NCBI GenBank assembly: GCA_008501765.1
Contig: QQUE01000012.1
Span: forward strand, 496,001-560,000
Length of the DNA stretch: 64,000 bases
DNA from: Calditrichota bacterium
GTDB lineage: Bacteria; Zhuqueibacterota; Zhuqueibacteria; Zhuqueibacterales; Geothermadaptataceae
Direction of reading: 5' to 3'
A model generated the notes under the pieces. The model ran no database searches, was not told where the DNA came from, and saw nothing but the letters and a program-made list of their open reading frames with translations. The translations under genes and the position numbers were made by a program. Shown one piece after another: positions 46,842-59,900 of the stretch; the first letter of the stretch is position 1, and every line of letters begins with the position of its first letter.

Positions 46842-49800
46842 CTACTTCAGCAGTAGAATTCGCTTCGAAAGCGTACGGCTTTTACCTGTGATGCTGTCCA
46901 TTTTTGCACGTAAAATATAGACACCATTCGCCGCATAGATGCCCCAGCGATTCGTTCCATCCCAGCCGATTTGCCGCGAACCGGGCTGAACTCGACCAGA
47001 GAACAGGGATTTGACCTGTCGGCCACGCGTATCAAATAACTCAACGTGCAAATTACCAACAGACGGTATTCCAATTTTTACCCGGGTCGCAATATTGAAT
47101 GGATTTGGATAATTTTGTGTTATGGAAAATTTAGTGGGATTTATTTCTTCCGCCGCAACTGCATTTGGTAAAACCTCGGCAAAGCGAAAAAATACCGCAT
47201 AGGCACTATCCGGTGGTACGATATTCTGCAAATTCGTCACGATAACCGAATCCGGCACGAACCACTCACCCGACCGTGTATTGAACCAGTGCTGGTGCAG
47301 CCAGAATTCACCCAAATCCGGCAGTGGTAAATCGATAGATTCTGTATTTTCAAAATAATATATGGATTTTTCACTGGAGATTGTTGCCCGGTAAACACCC
47401 GATTGCAGCGAATCAAACCGGCTTATTTCTCCCCAATTGACGAAATTCTCGGCTGCTCGGGTGAAAAACTCACCGAGATATTGCATATACAAAGCACCGT
47501 CCGAGTACAAATTGGCATCGGTCATTTGCGCAAAATAATGGTAGGTTTCGAAATTGCCGTACACTGGAAATCCGCCGCGCATCACAATTTGCCACGCATC
47601 GAGGCGCACCGAATCAGCCGATTGATAGCCCTCGTAGCCAAACTCACTATTTACCACAGGTTTCATATGCACACGATCTGTTGCAATAAGTCCGGGATCT
47701 GTGGTTTGCTGGTAAATGAACGACTGCCAGGCCAAAATATCCGCTTCGTCTGCGCTGGAATGCACCGTGTGCGTTGTTAGGGGATGGCCATACGGATCGG
47801 CCGCTGAAATCGCGTTGGCGATATTTTCATAACCACCGATCACAACGGCTTCTTCGTATTCGCCAGCGACAATCCAAAAGACATTGTAGGCGGCGTAGCG
47901 TTGAACCAGATATTCGGTGAAACGCACGGCTTGTTCTTGTGTTTGAAAAATCTGCCAGCCGCCATCGCCCCAGGCAAACATGAACCCGGCGACGATCCCT
48001 TTTTCATTTAGATATTCGATGCGAGCATCAAATTCCTGCCAGAAAGCCGGATTCAAACTATCCGGATTATTTTGAAAAAAGGCCTGCCCACCCCGGTTTT
48101 TGTCATTGCCCTGCGGAAAAATCTGATAGGCCACGCCATGGACATAATTAAAGCCCTGTTGCGAGCGCACATCGACGTACCGATTAAAGTCAAAATCCGA
48201 TAACGCATCGGTTGAAAAAGACCATTGTGTATCGCCGAGCAAGAAATACGCGACGCCATTTTCATGCTCAAAAATATATGGATTTTTCTGGCTCACCCGG
48301 ACAAATCCATTGCGACTGCTATGGCCTGCAGGTAATTTTGAAGCACAGACAAATTCTCCGTTTTTCCCCGTAAAGGAGGTGTCATTCGACAGCACACGCC
48401 ATCGCCAGGTTCCGCTTAAATTTGGCGAAAACCGAACTCGGAATGTGCTGTCGCCATCCCAGAAAGCGGGGATAGTTTGCACAATATTCAAGGCAGCCCC
48501 AGCGACTCCGGTGAACTCAATATCAATTTCAGGTTTGGAAAGATAAAAGGAATTCCCACTGGATTTCACCACGAAAGTTTCTTCAAAAATTCCAAATTGC
48601 GGGATTGGCCCGGCTGTTTTGAATGCACTGTATTTAATTGCAAGGTTTCCAACACTATCGCGCGCGCGCACACGCAATAAATATTCATAACCGGATTGCA
48701 GATTCTGCAACAGAAAAGTGTGCATGCGAGCTGGAAGATTGCTCTCCAACTGATTTGTCAACGCTTCGGTTGTATCGTAATTTATCTGAATAAATGTAGG
48801 TTCATTGGTGTAAAAATTCACCGTTATACTTGTCTGGGTGATATCGGTGTAATGAATATTATAAACAAAGGGTTCAGCTGTGTCAGCATCTGGGCCGGAA
48901 ATGGACAAAGGCTGATTCGCCGGTACATTAGTTCGCATGGCTTTTGAGCCATCAACGAATGTGACTTCAACATCGACAAACTCGTGCGTTGCCAGCCCAA
49001 AATGAAGAACGGGTTCGTTTTGCCCGAGATAACCACGCACGCTCAGGGCTTCCTGAAATCCGATCAATTTTTTCTCGATTCCGGTTGTATATACGCGCAC
49101 ACTCGCCCCTTTTGCGCCTGCCTGGCCAAATTGCGAGCGCAAATGAAGTCGAAGCCAATTGCCGGAATTAAGATTATTGCGAAATAACTGATTTTTAGAT
49201 CTTTTACAGGCATAGGCAAAATCAAGGTCGCCATCGAGATCGATATCAGCAAAACCGATCGAGCGCGGATCTTCAATTACAGCGATCGGCACAAGGGGGC
49301 CGGGGACAAAATGTCCGCTGCCGTCATTCAAATAACACAGGCTATCACCAGCAAAAACAAGATCGAGATCGGTATCATTATCCAAATCGGCAAAGCTGCC
49401 CATATAACCGTCGGTTCCGGAAAAAGCTTGTGTGAAAGCATACGTTCCGATGCTGCTGCGCTTGTAAAGGAATCCATAATTATCACCGGCGAGCAAAAGA
49501 TCGAGATCGCCATCGTTGTCAATATCGGCCGTGGAAATGCCATCCTTCGCGCTGTCAGCAGCAGAAAGTCCGAGATTTTGAATCGGAACTTCGGAAAAAA
49601 TGCCGCTATTATTCCGGAAAAAATGGACTTCCCCGGTGCGGTTCGCCGCGATGAGATCGATGTCTCCATCGCCGTCCCAATCGGTATCGGTGATCCCCTG
49701 CCCGATTCGTGCGATATTAAGCAGGCTGGTATCGATGGTTGCGAACTGCAAAATGCCTGTTTCCATCAAGTTATTATGATAAAACTCATTGCGGTCAGAT

Positions 49801-50696
49801 GCCGGATCTTCATCACCAAGATAACCGGTAACAGTCACCAAATCCAAATCGCCATCGCGGTCATAATCCAGCGCTGTCAGCCCCCTGGTTTCCCAAAAAA
49901 CATCCGGTAAATTCACCGAATCCGATACATCGGTGAAGAATCCATTGCCATCATTCAGGTAAAGATTATTGCGCCCGCTCATCGAATCCGAGGGATCTGT
50001 AGTGCCGTTTAATAAATCGTAATCGCCGTCGTTATCGACATCAAAAAACAGCGCACCGTGGGATCCGCCGTCAAAATCATCAATACCGCGCGCTGCTGCT
50101 TCCTCGCTAAATAATTTGCCATCATTATTGCGAAAAAACAGGTCGGCAACAGGCTCGAGAAATGCCATCGTGATATACAAATCCGGTAAACTATCGCCGG
50201 TGACATCAGTGAAAGAAGCGGCATGGCCACCGGTTTTATTGTATTGCCACGGCCCGCCGGTGCCGGCATCATCGGTGATATTTTTGAAGCTAAGAAGATC
50301 AGTATTCGGCGTGGAAAACTGGCGATCGATGTCGGATATGAGCTGCCCGAGTGAATCTTCGAGAATGATCTGAAAATGGTAACTGGTTAATTCCTGCAAG
50401 CTGTCGAGATCAACATGAAAAAGCGTATCGGGTTGTGAATTGACGACAAACGTATCGGAATACGCAGCAGTCAAACCAAAAGCAAAATGTGAGATTACCG
50501 GCAGATCGGTCCGCCAGTGAATTGAAGCCGTAGACAGTGATAAGCCATTGACATAAACATCTGAAATTCCAGGTGAAGAGTTCAGTTGGGAATTTGCAGA
50601 TTTTGGAACCAAGAAAAAAGTAAAGCAGAGGGGCAAGAAGATCAAAACAAATATCAGGTGTATTTTTATTTTATTCAATTGAATTTTAAAATTCAC
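46842..50696 (-). CDS. Secreted FG-GAP/UnbV protein fused to a DUF5060-DUF4038 glycosidase-like domain
   Basis: 1284 aa, GTG start with AGGAA upstream. Signal peptide (about 1-37); a fibronectin-like segment; FG-GAP/VCBS repeats with calcium-type DVDNDGDYDL loops (about 140-520); an ASPIC/UnbV domain (about 520-600); another FN3. Next come a DUF5060 beta-sandwich (about 700-790; FWDGDSTFRVRFSPNLSGTW) and a DUF4038 TIM barrel (about 800-1130; YIFEHENGVAYFLLGDTQW), a fold shared with apiosidase-type (GH140-like) enzymes. The C-terminus (ITQNYPNPFN... to KRILLLK) is the FlgD-like sorting module of type IX-like secretion. So: an exported surface or extracellular glycan enzyme with a large binding region. 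Confidence 0.87.
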   Translation of the reverse strand: MNFKIQLNKIKIHLIFVLIFLPLCFTFFLVPKSANSQLNSSPGISDVYVNGLSLSTASIHWRTDLPVISHFAFGLTAAYSDTFVVNSQPDTLFHVDLDSLQELTSYHFQIILEDSLGQLISDIDRQFSTPNTDLLSFKNITDDAGTGGPWQYNKTGGHAASFTDVTGDSLPDLYITMAFLEPVADLFFRNNDGKLFSEEAAARGIDDFDGGSHGALFFDVDNDGDYDLLNGTTDPSDSMSGRNNLYLNDGNGFFTDVSDSVNLPDVFWETRGLTALDYDRDGDLDLVTVTGYLGDEDPASDRNEFYHNNLMETGILQFATIDTSLLNIARIGQGITDTDWDGDGDIDLIAANRTGEVHFFRNNSGIFSEVPIQNLGLSAADSAKDGISTADIDNDGDLDLLLAGDNYGFLYKRSSIGTYAFTQAFSGTDGYMGSFADLDNDTDLDLVFAGDSLCYLNDGSGHFVPGPLVPIAVIEDPRSIGFADIDLDGDLDFAYACKRSKNQLFRNNLNSGNWLRLHLRSQFGQAGAKGASVRVYTTGIEKKLIGFQEALSVRGYLGQNEPVLHFGLATHEFVDVEVTFVDGSKAMRTNVPANQPLSISGPDADTAEPFVYNIHYTDITQTSITVNFYTNEPTFIQINYDTTEALTNQLESNLPARMHTFLLQNLQSGYEYLLRVRARDSVGNLAIKYSAFKTAGPIPQFGIFEETFVVKSSGNSFYLSKPEIDIEFTGVAGAALNIVQTIPAFWDGDSTFRVRFSPNLSGTWRWRVLSNDTSFTGKNGEFVCASKLPAGHSSRNGFVRVSQKNPYIFEHENGVAYFLLGDTQWSFSTDALSDFDFNRYVDVRSQQGFNYVHGVAYQIFPQGNDKNRGGQAFFQNNPDSLNPAFWQEFDARIEYLNEKGIVAGFMFAWGDGGWQIFQTQEQAVRFTEYLVQRYAAYNVFWIVAGEYEEAVVIGGYENIANAISAADPYGHPLTTHTVHSSADEADILAWQSFIYQQTTDPGLIATDRVHMKPVVNSEFGYEGYQSADSVRLDAWQIVMRGGFPVYGNFETYHYFAQMTDANLYSDGALYMQYLGEFFTRAAENFVNWGEISRFDSLQSGVYRATISSEKSIYYFENTESIDLPLPDLGEFWLHQHWFNTRSGEWFVPDSVIVTNLQNIVPPDSAYAVFFRFAEVLPNAVAAEEINPTKFSITQNYPNPFNIATRVKIGIPSVGNLHVELFDTRGRQVKSLFSGRVQPGSRQIGWDGTNRWGIYAANGVYILRAKMDSITGKSRTLSKRILLLK

Positions 50697-50920
50697 GCGA
50701 GTACAATTCCTGTGTTATTCAACTCTAATTCGTATTCAGCCAAGTATAAAAAATACCGAAGACGAAGCTGTTTTGAAGAGATTTATTTCATCCCTGCATA
50801 GTAAACGACGCGTAATATAAAAACATTCCCGTTTGATTTCCAGTTTTATGACTGAATTCAAGCTGAAATGACAATCTCGAAAGAATTCATGTGTTCCATT
50901 TTACAACCACCCCAATAATA

Positions 50921-50951
50921 AAAAAGCCGGCAAAAATTTTGTCGGCTTTTC
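50921..50951 (-). terminator. Rho-independent terminator of the giant-protein gene
   Basis: Minus-strand hairpin AAAAGCCGACAAAA/TTTTGCCGGCTTTTTT, stem of about 14 pairs with one G-T-type mismatch and a T-run at the 3' end. It lies 23 bases after the stop of the 3180-aa protein gene. Confidence 0.85.
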
Positions 50952-50973
50952 TGATTCGTTTGAAATATTTCGT

Positions 50974-53900
50974 TTATTTTAACAACATTATTCGCCGTGT
51001 AGCAGAATGTTTTTCTCCCGTGGACATGATAGCCGTGATCCGCAAAATATAGACGCCGGACGGGGCCGGAACACCTAAATTATTTCGTCCGCTCCATGTC
51101 AGCGTCATTTGGCCCGCATCCAATTTACCGGTAAAAATGCGTAATATTTCCTGCCCGCGAATATTGTAAATGATTGCCGAAACATCACCGTTTCGCGGCA
51201 TTGTCAGATCAAAATATGTCTGTGGATTGAACGGATTGGGGTAATTCTGCGAAATGAAAAAACGTTGCGGAATTTGGCTGCTGTTTTCTGTCACCGCATT
51301 ATTCATTTCTAAATCGTTGTATCGAATTTCAATCCAGTCCAATGTCACATTTTTATCGATTTTATCAGTGGTGAGAATATCGCTATCTGCTTTAATTACC
51401 AAATCCTGCAATCCCGTTTCGACATTCATTTTCACAACATATTCAGTAAAATCCGCTGCGGTAATTTCTAAATGGCTGACACGTTTTTCGTTCAAATAAA
51501 TTCCAACACCTGTTTTTTCATCATCGAAACTCCGACCGCGAGCCCGAAATTTAAGCCAATAAATATCCCCATCTGCGAAATCGATTTTTTCGCGCAAAAC
51601 AGCGTTGCCGGAGAATTGCCAACTTTGCCCGTCATCGACAAGCATGCCATCTGATTTTTGTGCAATAGCCTCGGCTTCGAGATGCAAAACATCTTTTTGA
51701 TCGGCAAGCAGCACTGTTCGAAATTCTCGCACTTCCCCAAAATATTTTTGCCCAAATTTATCACGAATAGCTGTTCGGTAATAATACAAAGTTTGTGGTG
51801 CAAGACCGGTTAATTCCGAATTGTGCAACCTGTCCAAATCCGGCTTCAATTTTATCGAACTACCGAATTCAGGGGTGGTACCAAATTCAATTTCAGCGCC
51901 TGTCGCTGCAACCGATTGCCAATTTACCAGAACGGTGCTCGCTGAAACTGACGCCGCATTTATTGCCCGAATGGCTGTTGTGCTGACATCCAGAATCTCA
52001 AATTCATCAATGATTAAATCGCCTTTGCTATCGGTTTTGTAGGCTTCGAGGGCAAAATGAAATTCATCCTGTAGCGTAAAACCAGGCAATGCAAATGGCT
52101 CGTTGTACGTTTCTGTCCAGATAATTCCGTCGAATGAGGCATCAAAAAAGATGTGTGTTTGATCCATGCGCAGCCGCAGGTAGATTTCACCGGTAATATT
52201 TAAATTTCCGGTCACGTCAAGTCCGTTGACAACGCCATTTTTGCGCCACTGAACGTAGAGCAAATAATTGCTGCCACCAGCCTGATAGGTATAAAAACGA
52301 TACCAGTTATTCTCACCGAAAATTCCAGTGGTAGCATTGGCACTATAAGTAGGAGAAATGGCCAAATCGCCATCGCCGTTTGGCTGCATGATTTTTGCGA
52401 TTACTTCCGTATTTTGCGGTACAAATTTTTGCTGCGTAACCACCCAACCCGTTTGACTGTTGCTCGATTTCAGCTCCAAAAAGCCGTTATTCACAACTGA
52501 ATAATTGTTCGTGTTTGTGCCCTTGTGCCATTTCGCCGCATCCAAAGAATTACCGTCGAATGTGTCGGAAAAAAGCGATATCGGGCCCAACGGCAATGTG
52601 CTGAAAACCTGGTCGGTACTCGAAGTAGAATTGTTGTTTCCATCCTGCGAATGCACCATGAAATGGTATTCTGTATTTGCCTGTAAATTTAATAATTCAA
52701 CCGTGTGGGAAGTGACCAGAACCGAGCTTAAGCCACTGGTATCGCCGTAAGCAGAAGTGGTTCCATATTCCACCTGCGAAGTTGCGGGTTCGTCCGTCTG
52801 CCAGTTAATTCGGGCTGAATTGGGGCTGATTGCATCAACCACAATATTGCTGATAACCGGGGGAATTTGGTCCGCAAGTGTCGAAAATGTAAAGTCACCG
52901 GAAATTGTTTCGTTGCCTGAGGAATCGGCGCCCTTTACGCGAAAATGATAAAGCTGATCACCGATTAAATCTGTCAAATTAATCGCATGATCTACGACCA
53001 TTTGTGCAGATGACTGACTAGAATCATAGTTCACTGTGATGCCATAATCAACGCCACTGGTGGCCGGCTCATCGGAATTCCATAGGATTGTGGCACTGTT
53101 TTCTGTGATATTTTCAGCGCGAATATTGGTAAAAACAGGGGGATCTGTGTCCGCCACCAATGTCGTGAAACTCAGCACAGCCGAAATTGCTTCGTTCCCT
53201 GCCGCATCTTTCGAATACGCCCGGTAAAAATATTCCGTGCTATCCGCAAGGCCGGAAAGTGCAACATTGTGGCTGCTCACCAAAGCCGTCTGCAAAGGTG
53301 TAAATGTGCCCAAAGCCGCAGTTGTGCCCCATTCCACACGCGAATCGGCAAGCTCGTCAGTCGTCCACTGAATCTGTGCTGAATTGGTGGTAATTGCATT
53401 CGCCTGCAATGCCGAGATGACTGGAGCAGTTGAGTCATTATCATATTTTTTATTGAATATCGGGATCTGGCCTTCGATCACTTCAATTCGCTGTCCGGCA
53501 AGTGGAGCATCCAGACGTGTTTGCCCTCCGGCAGGCCAATTCACGACCACACTATCCGCAAAATCGACGGGACCCAATCCTGTGAAAACCGGTAAAATAT
53601 TTCCAGAAACAAATCCTTCTCCTGCGAGCATGGCACGCCGCTGGTGTAAATTGTTAAAATAGAGATCCAGGGTTGCACCAACACCATTTTTATTGCTATT
53701 CTGCCCTGACAGATTTAACTCTAACCAATTTGAGCTACCCGCATCATTGTCAAAAAGTTGGCTTTTTGCACCGGAATTGGAAATGAAAATATCGATATCG
53801 CCATCCTTATCAAAATCGGTCAGGCAGGAGCCGTAGCCATTGCGGGTGCTTTCAGAACCAGTGCTGCTTCGCAAAGTAAAAGTCCCATCACCATCATTTT

Positions 53901-56900
53901 GATAAATTCGGTTTGCCTGGCCATAATTTATTACATAAATATCCAACCAGCCGTCGTTGTCAAAATCGGCAAAATTGCATCCAGTTGAGCGACTGTTATC
54001 GGTTAGACCTGCTGTACTTGTGTAATCCATAAAATTGCCACTTCCGTCATTGCGAAACAATTTATTGCTATTGATATCGCTGCAAACGAATAAATCGAGA
54101 TCACCGTCATTGTCGAAATCAGCTACCGTCACTCCCTGACCGTGCATCTCCGGGAAATCGATGCCCCTTTGACTCCCCTGCTCATTGAAATAATTGCTGC
54201 CATTATTGATAAAAAGCAGATTACCGTATGTCTCGCCACGTGAAATAAAGATATCTGTATCCCCATCCCCTTCAACATCGAACGCAACTCCACTCACACT
54301 AAAGTTTCTGTTGCTCAATCCAAAATCTGCCGTACGGTTGGTGAATGAATGGTCATTATTTTGAATAAACAAGCGCAACGGATCATTATAGTTCAGCGAA
54401 ATCAAATCGAGCAATCCATCCTTGTTGAAATCACCCCAGATTGCCGCTTGAGCTTGACCGTTGTCAAAAATTCCGCTGCTACTCGTGGCATCGATAAAGT
54501 GTGAATTTCCCTCGTTTCTGAACAATTTACTGACACCGGCAATATTTAGATAAAAATCATTAAACCCATCGTTGTTATAATCCGCAGCGGCAATTCCACG
54601 GTCAAACCAGTTCGTTTCCCCGAGCACACCCCACGTTTCGGCCTCATCCGAAAATGTGCCATCCCGGTTATTGATCAACAGTGCATTTGAGGTGTCGTAA
54701 TTGCTGACAAATATATCGATGAATCCATCAGCATTATAATCTGCGCCAGCAACACCGTGGCCGTAACCCTGCGGGCCAGAGGGCGTTTCAGCGCCTGCTG
54801 TGTTCGAAATATCAGTAAAATGAATTGGCCCGGGATTGGTGTTAATTGGGTTGGTAATAAAACTGAAGATATCCGAAACAGCTTCATTTCCAGCGGCATC
54901 TGTGGAATAGACTTTATAAAAATATTCCAACTCGGCAGTCAAGCCTGAAAGCGCCACAGTGTGATTGTTCATCAAAACCGTTTGCAAAGGTGTAAATATA
55001 CCCAAAGCCGTGGTTAAGCCGTATTCAATTTTTGAATCAGACGGTTCGTCTGTCGTCCACTGAATTTGCGCTGAATTTGTCGTGATCGATGTCACTTGAA
55101 CTGCGGAAATTACCGGCGCGGTTGTATCGGCTGCAATTGGAGCCAATGTTTTAAAAGTCGCGATAGCGGAAATCGATTCATTGCCCGCGTTATCCCGGGA
55201 AATTACGCGGTAATGATAGGTGGTATCTGGCAGAAGAGTGGTCAATTCCTCGCTATGGGCAGTTTCAAAAACCGGATTTAAAGCCGTTCCCTGCCCCAGT
55301 CCAAAAGTTAAACCATACTCAACGCGGCTGTCCGCAGCCTCATCTGTCATCCAATTAATTGTTGCTGAACTTGTATCAATATTTAGGGCTTGAATTGCAG
55401 ATATCACCGGTGGTGTCGTATCGGCCGGAGTACCGCCAGTGAATCCATAAACTTCAATTTCACCCAAACCTACATCCTCGCTGGTCGAACTCACACCGGC
55501 AATAATAAACTTCACTGAGGTCACCGTGCGCGATGAAAAGTTATAGCTCGTCGCTGAGCCATCATTATTTAACGCATCGTTGGGGCCGTGGTAAAGCAGG
55601 CTCGATCCGTCGCTAAACTCTAATGTGAATTTTTGAATCCATTCGCTCGCATAGCTGCGATCGAAAAGCACAACTTTATCAATACTAACTTGTTCAGAAA
55701 AATCCAGCTGTAGCCAAACACCGACTGCGAGGCTGACATTTTCTACCCACTCGTTGGTATAATTTCCACTCGAAACCAACAAACCATCGATGGCGCTTGC
55801 CGCAACCTGTCCGTAAGCCGCTGTTTCGTGGCTCGCCGTAGCAACGGCTAATGTAGCGACATTTTTGTACTCGCCCGTGGGTGCCGCGGTTGTGACAAAA
55901 CTGAATACAGCGGAAACAGCTTCATTGCCCGCTGCATCAGTGGAGTAGACTTTATAGAAATATTCTGTTTCGGCAGTCAAACCTGAAAGTGCCACAGTGT
56001 GATTGTTGACCAGGGCTGTTTGCACCGGTGTAAATGCGCCCAAAGCCGCTGTTATGCCATATTCCACCCGCGAGTCGGCAGGCTCATCGGTCGTCCACTG
56101 GATTTGTGCTGAATTGGTGGTAATTGCATTCGCTTGTAATGCAGAAATCACCGGAGCTGTCGTATCGGGCGGCGGTTCGGCTGCAGTCAGAAATGACTGA
56201 ACGGCCGTAACAGCTTCATTGCCCGCTGCATCGCTGGAATAGACTTTATAAAAATATTCCGTTTCTGAAGTCAAACCGGAAAGTGCAACATTGTGACTGC
56301 TTACCAAAGCCGTTTGCAACGGTGTAAATGTGCCCAACGCAGTGGTAGTACCATATTCCACCCGCGAATCGGCAGGCTCGTCGGTCGTCCACTGAATCTG
56401 TGCTGAATTGGTGGTAATTGCATTCGCCTGCACAGCGGAAATCACCGGCGGGGTCGTATCCGGAGCAGGGGGACTCGTCGAAGCGAGTGAAAAATCATCA
56501 AGTATCAATTCCCCTTTTACCGGCGTATGATATGCAGACAATTCATAAAAATAGGCGTCAGTCAGCGAGTAGCCGGGCAAATCGAATATTTCGCTGTAAG
56601 CAGTAATCCAGTTGATATCATCAAACGAATATTCGAAATAAATACTGCTGTCGTCCATGCGCAGGCGCAGGAAGAAATTGTTGGTGAAAGTCACACCATC
56701 AGCCACGTCGAGGCCACCGATCTGGCCATTTTTTCGCCATTGCACATAGAGTTTGAAAGGACCGGAAGTGCCGGAAAAATAAACATAAAAGCGGTAACGG
56801 TTTGGCTGATCATAAAATCCGCTGTAAGAATTGGGATTTACCGTTGGCGAAATCCCCAGCACGCCGTCGCCGTTCGGTTGAATGATTTTTACTTTGGCGA

Positions 56901-59900
56901 TTATTTTCTCGGCGATATAATTATCGAATGTATAAATCCAGCCACTGGTATTGCTCTGCGAACGCAGGTGCAGCGCATCGTTTTCAACGACGGCCTGGTT
57001 GCCGCTGTTGAGGCCTTTTTTCCATTTCGTCAGATCAAGGCTGTTGCCGGTAAAATCGTCAGAAAGCAAGGCGCCTTCGAGGGTGACAAAAGTAAAATCA
57101 TCCGAAGCCGCATTATTCCCTTGCCCGTCGGCGGAAAGGGCGCGAAAATGATAGAGAGTAGCGCTCAATAGATTGTTAAGCGTGATTCCATGAACAGTTT
57201 TTAATGCAGCATCCAGTGGGCTGAACTCGCCGTAATTCGTGCTTGTGCCATATTCAACTTGTGAACTGGCAGGTTCATCTGTCTCCCAGGAAATATGCGC
57301 CGAATTCGTGGTTATTTGACTGATCTGAACATTCGAAATTACCGGCGGCGTGGCATCCTGCATCGCTGTGGTGAAACTTCGAATTTCCGATTGCGTGCTG
57401 TTGCCGGAAGCATCTTCGGAGATTACTCGATAATAATACACGGTATTTTCTACCAAACCAGAAATCGAAATTTCGTGGTTTACAGCTAAAACTGTGATTT
57501 TATCTGAGAAAGTCCCCAATGCCTGACTGGCACCAAATTCAACCTGTGCTGTCGCAAGCTCGTTGGTATTCCAGGAGATTACGGCTGTATCTGTCAAGCT
57601 GCTATCCACAGCAATATTTGATAAAACTGGCGCACTATTATCAACATGATTGATAACAATTTTCTGCCCGGACGCCACATTTGTTTGCGATATTTCAGTG
57701 CCATCGAGAAATCGCACTTTGAGGTCATAACTTCCCGGCGTGACGCCAAAATGCAGGACCGGCATGTTTTGAGAAAGTGTGCCTGTTGTTGAGGTAAGCT
57801 GCTGATATCCCTTTAAAAAATTGATATCATCCAAATTTCCGGCCGAATAAAGCCAGGCTTTTGCTCCAAAATTGCCCGCTGTTCCTGCAGCCGTACGAAT
57901 TTCCAGTTGTAAAAAATCTGCGGCCACACTATGGTTGTTCTGATAAAGCATCGTTGGTTCTTCAATATGCGTAATGGCAATATCCAGATCGCCGTCATTA
58001 TCGATATCCGCCATGGAAGTTGCGCGGGCATCCACCCGGTTCCGTTCCAGACCTGTTCCAGACTGCTCAGTAAAAAGCCCGGTACCATCATTGAGCCAGA
58101 GTGAGCTCATGCCAAAATTAATCGATAAAAATAAATCCTGATCACCGTCATTATCCACATCGCCGGTTATTATTGAATAACCGGAAAATGGAATATTGGC
58201 CACATTGGTTTGATCGGTGAAAAAGCCATTGCCGTCATTGCTAAAAATACCCAGTTTTGTGAGCTGGCCATCTTGTGGATTTGAGCTTGCTGCTGAGGCC
58301 AGCAGCATATCAAGATCTGCATCATTATCGAGATCGACAAAAATTGCTCCCGAACCAATACCGGTAAAATTTACGCCGCGGCTGGCAGCTTCTTCGGTAA
58401 AAAATCCCGATCCATCGTTGATATATAGCCGACTCGCCCCTTCTCTTTTTGCAAGAAAAACATCCATATCGCCGTCATTGTCGATATCTGCTGCGGTGGG
58501 AGACATTGTGCCGGCCGGATCATTGTCCAAATCATTCATCCCCCGGTCTTCGATGGTAAATAGTCCGGCTCCATTATTGACATAAAGTTCATTAGTCAGC
58601 CCCCAATTGCCGCTGAACAAATCCATATCACCGTCATTTTCAATATCCAGCGCAAGGACGCCGATGGTTAAACGATCATCAGGCAAAATCCCGGCAGATT
58701 GGGTTATTTCTGAGAAAGCTGCCAATCCATCATTTTGGTATAATCGGTTACCACTGGGCCCACGCTGGCCATTGAAAAGGTCTAAAAATCCATCGTTGTT
58801 AATATCAGCAAAAACTGCCCCGTGAGTTTGCCCGGGATCGTCAACCCCGGCACTTTGTGCACGCTCGCTAAAAGTTAAGTTGCCATTGTTGATGAACAAC
58901 TCATCCGGCAACACCAAAAACTGGCCCTGGTTATTGGGATCAAAATTGGTGTGGGTTACATACATATCCTGCAGGTCATCGCCATCGACGTCGCCGAAAA
59001 GAATGGCGTGGCCACCGTATTCCGGGATGCCGCCAATGCCGGCACTCGCGCTGATATCTGTAAATGAAACCGCTTCTGCAGCAGCAATGCGGTTGCCCGT
59101 CTTTAGCTTCTGAAGCGAGATTTCCGTATCCCCTTCAGAAATCACCAAATTAATACCCGCTTCCTTCTTAAAAAATTGACTCGTATTGCCGGAGGGCCAA
59201 TTAACGGTGATGGACTTGATTCTCGTTTCATCACCCAATCCGATCGTGAGTTTAGGTAGTGAGATAGCCCCGGAGTTCGAGCGAATAAATGAATTGCGGC
59301 GCCAAATTGTTTTATCTGCAGTCTCAACAATCAGTTCTGCACCAATCCCATAATAATTAGTCTGCTTGCCGATTAAAGTTATGTTTATAAATTTCCCGGA
59401 TTTTGTATTATTTTTGAATAAAGAAATTTCCCCGTCAGTATTTGTCGTCACTAAATCCGGTCGACCATCCGCATTAAAATCAATTTTGGCAACAGCAGTT
59501 ATACTACCCGGAAAACTTTCGTGGATGATCGTGTGCTCAAACCGCAAACCGGCTGCATTTTTAAAGAAAATCTGGCCCTGTTTTCCGGTGAGAAGTAGAT
59601 CTTCAAATCCATCACTGTCATAATCAATAAAAGTACCGTTGGCCAGCGATACAGATTCCGTGTTCGGCAGTTGAAGAGCCTGACTGGCAAAATTATTTTC
59701 AGCATTAATCAAGATATGTGCTGACTGTTCAAAGATGATCAGCAGGTCGGTATCGCCATCGTTATCGACATCTGAAACAGCGAAACTCTTTATCGAATCA
59801 GCAGGAATATCCGGAAAAAGAGATTGTGTTTTTTCAACAATTCCACCCATGGAATTATTGGCAAAATAACGCAAATGGCCATCGAAATCGATGAAAAGCA

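Noticed and set aside
53165-56450. CRISPR-like array
   Set aside because: The repeats are protein-coding FN3 modules of about 280 bases in frame, not short repeats with spacers.
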